From positions 620,001 through 684,000 of the forward strand of contig OZ037866.1 in NCBI GenBank assembly GCA_964035575.1: a DNA stretch of 64,000 nt. The letters run 5' to 3'. The first letter of the stretch is position 1; every line of letters begins with the position of its first letter. The notes below the pieces were generated by a model. That model saw only the letters and a program-made list of their open reading frames with translations. It was not told the DNA's origin and searched no databases. Of the stretch, positions 9,552 to 19,010 are shown one piece after another. The stretch comes from Rhynchopus sp. YZ270_cl-10 (lineage: Eukaryota; Euglenozoa; Diplonemea; Diplonemida; Diplonemidae). A program made the translations under genes and the position numbers.

Positions 9552-12070
9552 GGTGCTATCCGGGGGGCGGCGTTTCACAAAGTTTCACAAATTTTCACAA
9601 AATATCACACAATTTCAATCCTATGCACAACGTGTCGCAACGTTTCACAACTTTGCACAACTTTTCACAACGTTTCACAACTTTTCACAACTATATGTTG
9701 TGAAAAGTTGTGAAACGTTGTGAAAAGTTGTGATTTTGTTTGAAATTTTGTGAAAAGTTGTGAAAAGTTGTGATTTTGTTTGAAAATTGTGAAAAGTTGT
9801 GAAAAGTTGTGAAAGTTGTGAATAGTTGTGAAAAGTTGTGAATAGTTGTGAAAAGTTGTGATTTTGATTGAAATTTTGTGAGCCCGTTTTTTTATTTTTA
9901 TAGGGGCTTTCTGAAGGGGGGTTGGGGCATGGGTAGTGGTCACGGTGGGAACACGACAGAGCTTATTGTAACCACAGGACGCACCGATTTTGACTGAACA
10001 CGGCTGAGCCCTTCCGCGACAATGTGTGATTTATGGTATGTACTTCCCCAAAACAACTCAAATGGCTATCAAAGCGCCAACCTCATCAAATCTATACCGT
10101 GTCTTATTAATATTGGTACCCCAGAAATAAAGAATACCAAGTACGCAACAACTGCGCAACAAGTACGCAAAATGGGGGTGGGCTTCATTTTTACTTTGTG
10201 GGTATTTTTTGGGGTTTTTTGGTTTTAGGGTTCCAGAAGCCAGTTTGTGCACGCATTGACCCCAAAAGTGCAGAAATCACCTGAAAGTGGGGTGATCCGG
10301 GTTGTATTCTGCTACGAAATTCGCAAACCAGGAAAAATCGGGAAAAAATGCGAAAAATTCGCAATGCGATTTTTTGCGATTTTTTGCGATTCGCGTTTCG
10401 GGTTTTTGCGATTTTTTGCGCACAGGTGTGACAAGTCACACGTGGTCACATGTACCCACGTACCCAGGTACCCAGACCCACGCAGTGTCACATGACCTCA
10501 AGTGTGAGTGACCCACGCATGAGGGAATGCGACACCGCAAAAATTACCACAGACCCTGTCTTCCTGCACCTTCGGTGCAACGCCGCAGACAGGCCAACAG
10601 CATTGGACTCAGAGGAATGCCTGCTGTGCAGGTATCAACCATGAAAACCAACTCCCAGCAACAAGGGGCGCCTTTTGGGGGGCGTTGTTGAGGGTGTTTT
10701 GGGGTGCAAAGTTTTCCACAATTTTGATGCGTGGGTACAGAAGTGTTGTCTTGTTCTTTCATCTCTAGGAATGTAACAGTGGCTGTGCCATACAGATACC
10801 GGGGGACAAGACGTGCTACAATCCGGAGGATGACGAAGACATGGATGAACCGAGGCTACACTCGCTATACAACAATGCCCTCGCCATGCCGGTAAATGGC
10901 AACACTGCAGGCCACCCCTTGGCGGTATTCCCCACGACTACATCGCACCCATCTGTGCAAGCTTCATGGATCTGCAGAACCCACAGCTGGACGTGGTGAA
11001 GGTTCCGGAACACGCTGAAGGCGGGTTTACGGGTTGTGGAAGCCTACAAAGCAAACTGTAGAGGTCTTGTTCAAGCGGAACGAAAAAAATTCTCTCTTCA
11101 AAACTCAAATTTCCCTCATAGTTTTGTTTGTACACTTTTCCCAAGGTAAAATCCCTACCAAAAAAAAAAACTCGCCAAAACTCGCCCCCCAAAAATGGGC
11201 GAGTTTTGGGCGAGTAGGCGAGTTTTTTGGGAAGTTTTTCGGGTTTACGGGTAGGGTCACTGTGTACAAATTTATTAAACTCAAGTAGCAGAATTAAAAT
11301 TCCAGCATCTCTACCCCCCCTTTACGGAGTGACAACTGGTAGAAACACGGTAGAACCACGGGGAATTGCACACCAATTGATTACATTATTTGGATAATCT
11401 TTTAAACAACCACCACCTCTTACAGGTTTCGTGTCCGCGAATCTGCCTACTGTTCTTTTGGATGTACCAGAAGAAGATGCAGAGACTGAAGCTGCTGGAG
11501 GCGATGGAGCCGGCGGACTCGCTGGAAGTAGGAGATGCACAGCACCTTCACAGAGCTGATGTTCAAGCATTGACGACGAAGGGTCGTTTGCCCTGGCGTC
11601 CTAGTAGTCGTTTGCTGTCTCCCCTGCTGCTGATGGACGGGCTACACACTCTGCACCATCGATACAGCTCATAAGACCGAGATGCAAGCTAAAAAAACCC
11701 TCATGTCTTCACAACTCTTCACAACTCTTCACAACTCTTCACAACTCTTCACAACTCTTCACAACTCTTCACAAGTTTTCACAAGTTTTCACAAGTTTTC
11801 ACAACCCTCTTGAGCCTTTACGTGTGAAAAGTTGTGAAGAGTTGTGAAGAGTTGTGAAAAGTTGTGATTTTGATTGAAATTTTGTGAAATTTTGTGGAAT
11901 TTTGTGAAAAGTTGTGAAAAGTTGTGAATAGTTGTGAAAAGTTGTGATTTTGATTGAAAATTGTGAAAAGTTGTGAAAAGTTGTGAATAGTTGTGAAAAG
12001 TTGTGAAAAGTTGTGATTTTGATTGAAATTTTGTGAAACTTTGTGAAACGCCGCCCCCCGGATAGCACCA
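9552..12070. mobile_element. 2.5-kb inverted-repeat element carrying coding-like fragments
   Basis: GGTGCTATCCGGGGGGCGG followed by CGTTTCACAAAGTTTCACA at the left is matched by its reverse complement at about 12030-12070. Subterminal regions are long arrays of CACAAC/GTTGTG motifs (9555-9880, 11700-12040). The centre has coding-like blocks: about 10555-10640, 10769-11090 and 11411-11560. The last block reads GFVSANLPTVLLDVPEED in one frame. No transposase. It resembles a gene-fragment-carrying (Pack-type) element. Confidence 0.6.
10769..11215 (+). pseudogene. Captured coding fragment, copy 1 (partner 57115-56718)
   Basis: After a CTCTAG acceptor-like site the frame reads GDKTCYNPEDDEDMDEP and LHSLYNNALAMPVNGN, then a frame change. 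A closely related copy lies on the minus strand at 56718-57115, where a longer frame stays open (AGHPLAVFPHDYIAPICASF, then WYWLWKPTKQTAEVLF). Both are followed by the same CTCGCC/GGCGAG-rich tail. The source gene is not recognised. Confidence 0.55.
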
Positions 12071-12086
12071 TATTTATTGAGGTGAA

Positions 12087-12292
12087 AAAAAGTGGACTTT
12101 TTGTCACACGAGTGTGGTTCTCACAAATCAGTTGGTTCTTTTACGTCACGAGCGAAGCGAGTGACGTAATTTATGTTGTCTCACGAGCGAAGCGAGTGTG
12201 ACATAGAATTTTGTATCACGAGCGAAGCGAGTGATACAAAAATCCAACTGATTGGTGAGAACCACACGAGTGTGACAAGTCCGCTTTTTGCT
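12087..12292. repeat. Inverted repeat with three mini-loop hairpins
   Basis: AAGTGGACTTTTTGTCACAC at the left matches its complement ending near 12292, including CAGTTGG/CCAACTG. Between them stand three successive palindromes with the core CACGAGCGAAGCGAGTG (12142-12168, 12178-12204, 12211-12240). Confidence 0.7.
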
Positions 12293-12316
12293 CAATATAT
12301 AATTTTTTCTCTATAT

Positions 12317-12637
12317 AAAAAAAAGTACTCTGAGAGATCGATAAGTGTTCGTAAGGCATAAATTATATTGAATACACAAATCCCAACACAATGCCGAGAA
12401 ATAAGTAGCAGGATATGACCTGGGCATGAAGACCACAACATTATGCCACACCAACCCAAAATCCCACCAAAAACAAAGGCAGATCAAGTGTGACAAAAAG
12501 TAAAAAAAGTACTTTTTACATCTCCCCCACCCATTTTTAGGCTAAAAACACAATTTCACTTTTTGTCACACCGCTGACAAAAAGTTAATATTATGTCATA
12601 CGAATCCTTAACGAATCTCTCAGAGTACTTTTTTTCA
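12317..12637. mobile_element. MITE-like unit, ~320 bp
   Basis: Ends AAAAAAAGTACTCTGAGAGA and its complement TCTCTCAGAGTACTTTTTTT are inverted. The centre is AT-rich with no frame. Confidence 0.6.
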
Positions 12638-12640
12638 TAT

Positions 12641-13589
12641 CAGTCCTATTCGTGGTCCTTTACCCCCCCCCCCCTTTGGGTCGGTGAACCGGAAATTTTG
12701 GAAATAGGGGGGTAAAATAAGGGGGGGGGGGTAAAGGAGGGGGTAAGGGGGGGGGGGTAAAGGACCATGTTATGGGTTTGGTCACGTTTTTGGTAGGGAA
12801 GGGGGGACATTTTCCAACACCGTGGGGTGAAATTTTGCACAACACAGTGTGACGACACATGATCTAATGATAAATATATCGTCTGAAAAAAATTCCTCAC
12901 CTCCTTGCGACATCGCAAGTAGTCATGACTCATGCAAATCCACAGCATCCACATCATCTTTCTGCCCGTGCCTGTACCATGACTGGTCAGGGATGACGAG
13001 GGATCACGATGTTGCCTCAGATTCCGTGAGGTGTCCCAAACGTATCGCCCACGCAGCACAAACGTACCCACTTGCACCCATCTACCTGCACACGCGATGC
13101 AAAACAGGAGTGAAGGATTATTTGCACTTTACCCCTTTCCTCATTTCGAGCTTGTCTCCAGCTTCATATCAGACGAGTCCTACAGTCTACGGATGTACGA
13201 CCCGCTGAACACATCAGCCCCTCCCAGCAAACCATCAAACAAAACAAGTGTGCGCTGCATTATGAAATTATTACCCTATAATTACACGCCGGGTGGTGTT
13301 TTGTCACGAGGGACCTAAACCCCCTCGCTTCGCTCGTGGGTTTAGGTCACTCGTGACAAAACACCACCTGGCGTGTTGTGGTAATTACCCAAAAATTGCC
13401 TGGTGGCTGGTACTTTACCCCCCTCAGGGGGGTAAAGTACCAGCCACACAGGGTATTATAAGGGGGGGGGTAAAGGACCATGTTATTTTGGGCTGAACCG
13501 TTTTTTTCTGAAAAAGGGGGTAAAATAAGGGGGGGGGGGGGGGGGTAAAGGAAGGGGGGGGGGGGGGTAAAGGACCACGAATAGGACTG
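12641..13589. mobile_element. Inverted-repeat unit with C/G runs, 0.95 kb
   Basis: CAGTCCTATTCGTGGTCC plus TTTACC and a C-run at the left; the complement with a G-run at the right. Inside are further GGGGTAAAGGACCATG copies and an open, protein-like stretch near 13097-13260 (MQNRSEGLFALYPFPHFELV), perhaps another captured fragment. Confidence 0.6.
13262..13445. repeat. Two perfect-type hairpins
   Basis: GGTGTTTTGTCACGAG pairs with its complement around a CTCGCTTCGCTCGTGGG mini-loop core; then GGCTGGTACTTTACCCCC pairs with the following complement around CTCAG. Confidence 0.65.
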
Positions 13590-13793
13590 ATGAGAAAAAA
13601 AAAAATTTTTTTTTTTTGAGATTTTTTGATTTTTCGACAAGGCGCTGGCCCATACAAAGTGCACTGGTGGTACAGAAAATGGCTGGGGAATTAACTCTAG
13701 AGGCTCAAAACAGCCCAATTCATGCTTTTTTTGACTTTTTGGTCCCAGAAGGGTGCCTAGGGTGTAGTGAGCAGGCCTCAAAAACACTTGTGA

Positions 13794-14714
13794 CAGGGTC
13801 CTAGCTCAGTAGAACGGAAAAGGTGGCCCACCTTTTCCGTTGTTTTTTTTTTTTTTTTTGGGTTTTTTTTACACGGTGCAAAAAACCGGTTGGCCAAGGA
13901 GGTCCTCAGTGTCGTCAGCCAGTCCCCTTTGCTGTTAAAAACAGCGACTTGGCGTGGTCAATTTTTCCGCGCGAACAGGGATTACGCTCCACGTGTGGAA
14001 CGTATGGAAATCCATACGTGAATTGTTTTTGAAAAGGTGGAATCCATACGTGTCCATACGTGTCCATACGTAGGTAATTTGGGTTTTGGATTGGGGCTGG
14101 GGTGGGGTAGGTGAGGAGTGGGGCTCCGCCCCCACCTCTCACCTACCCCCTACAGAATTCTATTTGTAGGAGACAATTTTCTTCTATTTTACCGGAAAAG
14201 GAGCATGCAGCATGGCGAAAGAAAAAAGTAGCGTACCGTGCGCCTGCGATGCTAGATTGCAATACACCCTTCCCATGACATAATAGGCAATTTTAAGCGC
14301 AATTTTTAGAAATGTTGCGTACCGTGGCTTCGCCAGAAACTTTCGTTTTAGCAAAATATGAAGTAAAGTTTACGGAACTGGACGATAGTTACCAACGAAA
14401 GTGCCATTTTATGTCAAGATTTTTTAAAAATGTTGCGTACCGTGGCTTCGCCAGGAACATTTGGATGCCATGACTGATGATTTCTCCAGTTCTTTGAACT
14501 TTCACAACCCTTCTCAACCAACTTTGCCAGGGAGAGCGCGCGCGAAGCGCGCGCGGTTTTTAATTGTTTTTGCTTAGAATTGTACGTGTTGAAAATCCAT
14601 ACGTACTTTTTTTATTTTTGGGGGAGCTGCGTAATCCCTGCGCGCGAAGCGCAGAAAATTTTTTTTGAGCCACCTTTTCCGTTTCTTTTTTTTTTCTTCT
14701 GAGCTAGAACCCTG
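13794..14714. mobile_element. hAT-like non-autonomous element, 921 bp
   Basis: Ends CAGGGTCCTAGCTCAG and CTGAGCTAGAACCCTG. It interrupts a copy of the 200-bp island repeat: the intact copy reads ACACTTGTGAAAAAA, and here CTTGTGA is found on both sides of the insertion, a 7-bp (probably decayed 8-bp) target duplication. The CAGGG end fits hAT. Inside are GCGCGCGAAGCGCGC and TACCGTGGCTTCGCCAG repeats but no gene. Confidence 0.7.
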
Positions 14715-14729
14715 CTTGTGAAAAAAAAA

Positions 14730-15253
14730 TTTTTCAACTTACCTTCCTTCACCCCCCCCTGTAAGGGCAACCGTAGGTGAAGTAAGGTATAGTATTGAAA
14801 TCGATGTGGGGGGGGAGTAAAGGGTCAATTTTACAAAACCAGATTTTGAGGAAAATTTTAGCCAAAAATGGGCCCCACGTATAAGCAACCGGGCTCATAT
14901 TTCTCAAAATTTAAGTGGTCAAAAAATTGTCCAATTTTCGAGATTGACCCCACCACTGCACGGGTGAATCCCAAAAATGCAAATAAGGACCCTTTTTCAA
15001 CTTACCTTCCTTCACCCCCCCCTGTAAGGGCAACCGTAGGTGAAGTAAGGTATAGTATTGAAATCGATGTGGGGGGGGAGTAAAGGGTCAATTTTACAAA
15101 ACCAGATTTTGAGGAAAATTTTAGCCGAAAATGGGCCCCACGTATAAGCAACCGGGCTCATATTTCTCAAAATTTAAGTGGTCAAAAAATTGTCCAATTT
15201 TCGAGATTGACCCCACCACTGCACGGGTGAATCCCAAAAATGCAAATAAGGAC
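14730..15253 (+). repeat. Tandem duplication, two 262-bp units
   Basis: Units 14730-14991 and 14992-15253 are almost identical, differing at about one base (CCAAAAATG versus CCGAAAATG). Each starts TTTTTCAACTTACCTTCC and ends AAATAAGGACCC. Confidence 0.9.
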
Positions 15254-15526
15254 CCTTTTTAATTTGTTCTCTTGAAATGTGTAATTTCATGTTTTCGCGA
15301 AAAAAATAACAACTGATCCCTGCAAGGGTTGAAGGAAGGTGGTTGAAAACAACAATAACAACAAGGACAAGTAATTGCTAAGAAAAAAGCGGGGTGTGCT
15401 GTGGAAAACTCCGCGCGATTTTCGAAACCACCGTAGCATCCTGGCGATTTGCTGGGTGGTGCTGATGCGCCTGGTGTGATCGATGTGTTGTAGTCTGTGC
15501 ATTCTGTGTTCCTTCCGCACTGCTCC

Positions 15527-15653
15527 AACGACGACGACAATGTGGGAAGCCTGTGGACAAAAACGAGCTGGAACACGCCGAGCCTGCCGAGACGACGTCC
15601 AACAACACTATCGAGCAGATGGTGCTGGACGAAGAGGACAGCCCCCCTTCTTG
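15527..15653 (+). pseudogene. Coding-like fragment inside the island
   Basis: One frame reads CGKPVDKNELEHAEPAETTS, then NNTIEQMVLDEEDSPPS and a stop. GC content and composition are exon-like, unlike the surroundings. It is a lone piece without flanking gene structure; a captured host exon is likely, source unknown. Confidence 0.35.
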
Positions 15654-15804
15654 AACGTTTCAGATGCAGGCGTCCCAGTGGGTCTGGCAGCGTACGAAGA
15701 GCGTTAGCATACCTGCAGAAGAGCAGAATGCTGGGCGTGTTGTAGATTATTTCTACAGGATGGAGTTTCACACCCCGTTTTTTTTTCCGATAGCAATTAC
15801 TTGT

Positions 15805-16507
15805 TTTTTTTTTTTTTTGAGATTTTTCGATTTTTTTTGACAAGGCGCTGGCCCATACAAACTGTACAGGGTGGGTATTTTATACACAAAATAGCCGTGG
15901 AATAAATTCTAGATGCTCAAAACATCAAAATTCTGGCTTTATTTGCATTTTTGGTGCAGACATGTGCAAAAAAAAAATTTTTTTTTTCTGTGGGAAAAAT
16001 TTTGTGATGTCGAAAAAAAACACGGGTCGGGAAAGATCTTTTTTTTTTTTTTTTTTTTCGAGAAAAAAAATCCTCTTCTCCCGAAAAAAAAAAAAAAAAA
16101 AGATTTTTGGGAGAAAAAAAAAAAGAGAAAAGATTTGAAAATCCTGGAAAAATCCTGGAAAAATCCATGAAATTTCATGAAAAATCTCGAGATCTTGAGA
16201 AATCTTTGAAAAAAAAAAAAAAGATTTTCAAAATCTTTTTTTTTTTTTTTTCCAAAAAGATTTTTCAAAATCCCAAAAATCTTTTTTATCTTTTTTTTGA
16301 GAAAAAAAAGATGTTCAAGATCTTTTTCATCTTTTTTTCTCTTTTTTTCCTTTTTTTTCCAGGATTTTTCAAAGATCTCAAAGATCTCGAGAGATCCTGA
16401 AAAAAAAAGACAAAAATCCTGAAAATCTTGATTTTTTTTTTTTTCTCTCGAAAAAAGACAAAAAAAGACAAAAGATCTTTCCTAACCCGTGAAAAAAAAT
16501 TTTTTTT
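15805..16507. other. Low-complexity A/T stretch
   Basis: It starts with a diverged copy of the 200-bp island repeat (15805-15965) and then is mainly A- and T-runs with AAGATCTT-type palindromes. No gene. Confidence 0.6.
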
Positions 16508-17036
16508 CTTGAAATAGGCACGGCACTTTTGTGGAATTTTGTGGAATTTTTTTATAAGGGCACGGTAATTTTTTTTCTTGGTAAGCGTCAGAGCACTTCT
16601 CAAAAAAAAGTACGCACGCACGCAAAAAAAAATTATGCCGTAAAAAAAAATATGAGTGGTGAAAAAAATTATAGAGGAAAATTACAGTGGGGGAAATACA
16701 GGTACCAAAAATATTTTCCCACCAATTTTTGCCCACAAAAAATCGGGGGAAATTTTTTTTGATTTCGGCTCTCAGGAGTCTGTGTGTGCTGTGATGGGGT
16801 CAATTTGCGCTGAAAAATGTACATTTTTTACCTAAAATACATTGTTGAGTTATTGAAGGCCCCCCTTTATAATTTTTTTTTCTGCATAATTTTTTTCCCT
16901 GGAATCTCAAAAAAAAAGTACGCACGCAGACGCTTACCAAAAATAAAAATTACCGTGCCCTAAGGGGAAAAAGTAGAAGTCGAGTTTTTGAAATTCCACA
17001 AAATTCCACAAAATTCCACAAAAGTGCCGTGCCTCC
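16508..17036. repeat. Inverted repeat pair at the right edge of the island
   Basis: GGCACGGCACTTTTGTGG followed by AATTTTGTGGAATTT at 16508 is inverted at 16995-17034, and AAGTACGCACGCA occurs in both halves. Between them, GGGGTCAATTTGCGCTG (16798) resembles 25390-25440. Confidence 0.6.
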
Positions 17037-17149
17037 TCTGGATTCATTAAAACAAAAATCGAACAGAACGTCCTACTACATATTTGATAATATCCAAATA
17101 GTTGCTGAGGTTACCTTTCAGGGGGGGGGGGGGTTTATGGACTGAGCCA
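17036..17149 (-). repeat. Right terminal inverted repeat of the 11.2-kb island
   Basis: Reverse complement of 5932-6053, ending ATGGACTGAGCCA next to TA. Confidence 0.85.
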
Positions 17150-17247
17150 TATGGGTAGATAATAGCCTTACAGTTTTTCACCTCAACTTTTACCGATACT
17201 TTTTTTCTCTCAATTTTCATCATCATTTAGGACAAAAGAAAATAAAT

Positions 17248-17697
17248 ATGGCATCGCTTCCACCGCACATCCTTGCAACCGGTGTTGCCGTTGCTGCGGC
17301 GGGTGCAGGGGCACTGTGGTGCTGTTGCGCTGCAGGGCCTGTTGTTGTGGATGCTGATGAGTCTGATGGGATTCCTGTTCTGTCGCCTGAGGATGCAACA
17401 CGGTTGCGGCTGAAGGAGCGGTACGACCAGCTTGCGAGGCTGCGGAAGGAGACGGAGGAGTTGGAGGCGACGGCTGATGTGGCAAGCGAGGCTCATGCCT
17501 TTGAGGTGGGCATGATGCTGGAGCGTGTCCTGGCGGAGCTTGAACGGATAGATGCCACAGCATTGACCAACCCGTCCACCCCGCAGAAAGACCTGGACAC
17601 AATCCGGGCAGTGCGGAAGGGGCTGGTCGCAGAGTTCAAAGAGGTCGAGAGACGGCTGTTTGCGGTAAAAAAGCGGACCTCCGCAGAGTTGGTGTGA
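17248..17697 (+). CDS. Membrane-anchored BAG-domain protein
   Basis: 149 residues. Residues about 8-32 form one hydrophobic segment rich in Ala, Gly and Cys (GVAVAAAGAGALWCCCAAG), a likely N-terminal membrane anchor. The rest is charged and helical. The C-terminal half (from about residue 88) fits a BAG domain: LERVLAELERIDA, a linker, DTIRAVRKGLVAEFKEVERRL, with the Arg-Lys-x-Leu-Val pattern of the last helix. BAG domains bind the ATPase domain of Hsp70 and promote nucleotide release, so a membrane-tethered Hsp70 cochaperone is the simplest reading. The start ATG follows AATAA; a CATCATTTAG just upstream could be the acceptor of a leader intron. The gene begins only 100 bp from the edge of the mobile island, so its promoter region may be disturbed or supplied by the island. 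Confidence 0.55.
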   Translation: MASLPPHILATGVAVAAAGAGALWCCCAAGPVVVDADESDGIPVLSPEDATRLRLKERYDQLARLRKETEELEATADVASEAHAFEVGMMLERVLAELERIDATALTNPSTPQKDLDTIRAVRKGLVAEFKEVERRLFAVKKRTSAELV

Positions 17698-17753
17698 GTG
17701 TTTGAGATTAGATTTGTTTGGTGACAATTCGGGGTGGGGGTGGGGGGGAGCTA

Positions 17754-17845
17754 GGTTGTATTATACGTGCTCGGCCCCGACCGAATACCGTATTATTCGT
17801 ATTATACGATGCTGCTGGGGACCGAATTATTCGAATTTTACAACC
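17754..17845. mobile_element. TA-flanked MITE, GGTTG family, short copy
   Basis: TA-GGTTGTA...TACAACC-TA with inner CCGAAT/ATTCGG palindromes. A longer copy is at 46315-46495. Confidence 0.65.
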
Positions 17846-18404
17846 TAGAGGGGGGGAGGGGAGGGGGTAATAGCAAATGCCTGTGCTACGATATCAAAAA
17901 AGAAAAAAAAAAATATTGGGTTGTTTGTACGCTCAAATCTGGGGGATAGACTTTTCCAATCTACTGAACGTATGGAGATCACACCAAGGTGAAGCCTTGC
18001 CATTTTTTTTTAAAACACTGTGCTGGTTTTATGGCCGCAGGGGAATTTTTGAGAGGGATTTTTTTCTCAAACTTTTACTAGGTGACTAATGTCAACGTAT
18101 TGATGGAGGGGGTATGTTTTTTTTTGTGGGACGACCAAACACAAGAGGGATTTGGCTATTTTTCGGTACTCCACCTTTTGTTTTATAACATAACCACCAG
18201 TACCAATTGCATCTGTTTTTTCTTTTTTTGTGTTTGCATCAGGGGGTTGTGCAAAGCTAATCCCAGACCCAGAATAGAGTCTTTCATTGCATTTTGTCTT
18301 TCTCCCCCTTCTTTATCTGAGCAATCAACATCAACACACATGACGACCTTTTCATTTTCCCTCCTTGATTCCCACCCCACCCTGCCCCCTACTTTCCCAC
18401 ACAG
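17846..18404. other. Intergenic or intronic, no exon found
   Basis: This stretch should hold the 5' part of the DUF4116 gene, but I find no convincing exon. It contains T-runs and a C-rich polypyrimidine tract leading into the acceptor at 18404. Confidence 0.4.
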
Positions 18405-18761
18405 ATCTACCCTACGTTATGGAGGTGTACCTACGGTCGTGCCGCCGTGACAGATGATTGGAGCGCCCTCAAATACGCAAACAAAACACTTCTCCACACT
18501 ACCGACATCGTGCACGGTGTTCTGCCTGAAGACCCGTGGGTGCTTCAGTACGCAAGCGCCGAGGTGCGGAATGATGTGTCCATTGTGGGACCTCTTGCAG
18601 AGAAGGATGTGCGGTATCTGATGTACGCTGGGCCCGCAGTGCTGTCCGACCGTGCGTTCATCGTGTCTGCAGTGCAGCGGAACCCAGACGCTCTGCAGTA
18701 CGCATCGCAGGAGTTGCGTGACGACATTGCTGCAGCCCTCGAATCTGACAGTGTCTTTTGA
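18405..18761 (+). CDS. DUF4116-repeat protein, last exon
   Basis: The frame opens after a long C-rich tract and CCCACACAG, giving exon 18405-18761 in phase 0 with 118 residues. It holds tandem helical repeats of the DUF4116 type: WSALKYANKTLL, WVLQYASAEVRNDVSIV, VRYLMYAGPAVLSDRAFIV and DALQYASQELRDDI, each of the pattern x-L-x-Y-A-S/G-x-x-L/V-R-x-D. Such repeats are common in protists and large viruses and probably make a solenoid; no biochemical role is established. There is no in-frame ATG before the repeats, so an upstream exon must exist or the gene is broken. A class I hairpin begins 40 bp after the stop. Confidence 0.6.
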   Translation: MYPTLWRCTYGRAAVTDDWSALKYANKTLLHTTDIVHGVLPEDPWVLQYASAEVRNDVSIVGPLAEKDVRYLMYAGPAVLSDRAFIVSAVQRNPDALQYASQELRDDIAAALESDSVF

Positions 18762-18800
18762 CACAGAATCATCTGACACTCATACGTCATTTGTTTTTTG

Positions 18801-18834
18801 AAGATGACGAAGCGCGAGGCTGAGGTCCATCTTC
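18801..18834 (+). repeat. Class I hairpin 3' of the DUF4116 gene
   Basis: AAGATG at the left pairs with CATCTT at the right; the upper stem is changed relative to other copies (GAAGCGCGAGGCTGAGG). Confidence 0.6.
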
Positions 18835-18938
18835 CAAAATTTTTTCCCCTGCCGGCTGACGAGCGGTTGTGCACCACCCCCGTTCACACTACGTTACGGG
18901 GCAGGTCTCTTCAGGTTTCCTTTTACATCTTCTGTTGT

Positions 18939-19010
18939 TGGCCGCAGGGTACTGCTTTTATCCGGGGCTGGCATCGTACGTGGGTCAGTCGGAGGTGCCT
19001 GCATTAATAA
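18939..19010 (+). repeat. Class IV hairpin module
   Basis: GGCCGCAGGGTACTG and GGCATCGTACGTGGGTCAG, closing with GGAGGTGCCTGCAT, match the module at 2418. Confidence 0.65.

Larger units (their letters stand above)
5932..17149. mobile_element. 11.2-kb nested non-autonomous DNA transposon island
   Basis: The ends are inverted copies of each other: TGGCTCAGTCCATAAACC, a C-run, CCTGAAAGGTAACCTC and about 90 further bases at 5932-6053 recur as the reverse complement at 17036-17149. TA flanks both ends, as expected of a Tc1/mariner-like target duplication. No transposase gene is visible; the interior is a stack of other inverted-repeat units, direct repeats, tandem repeats and coding-like scraps. 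After the left repeat the copy is interrupted by the unit at about 6054-7117; the inner part of the repeat (GGAGGCACGGCA) resumes at about 7118 and matches 17025-17036, which shows that the inner unit arrived later. Confidence 0.75.

Noticed and set aside
15260-15843. 194-residue minus-strand frame in the island
   Set aside because: The plus strand of the same stretch carries a better protein-like frame (CGKPVDKNELEH), and the minus frame starts in a T-run.
5932-17149. Island as a large virus-like (capsid-bearing) element
   Set aside because: No capsid, polymerase or integrase gene is visible; the content is non-coding inverted repeats.
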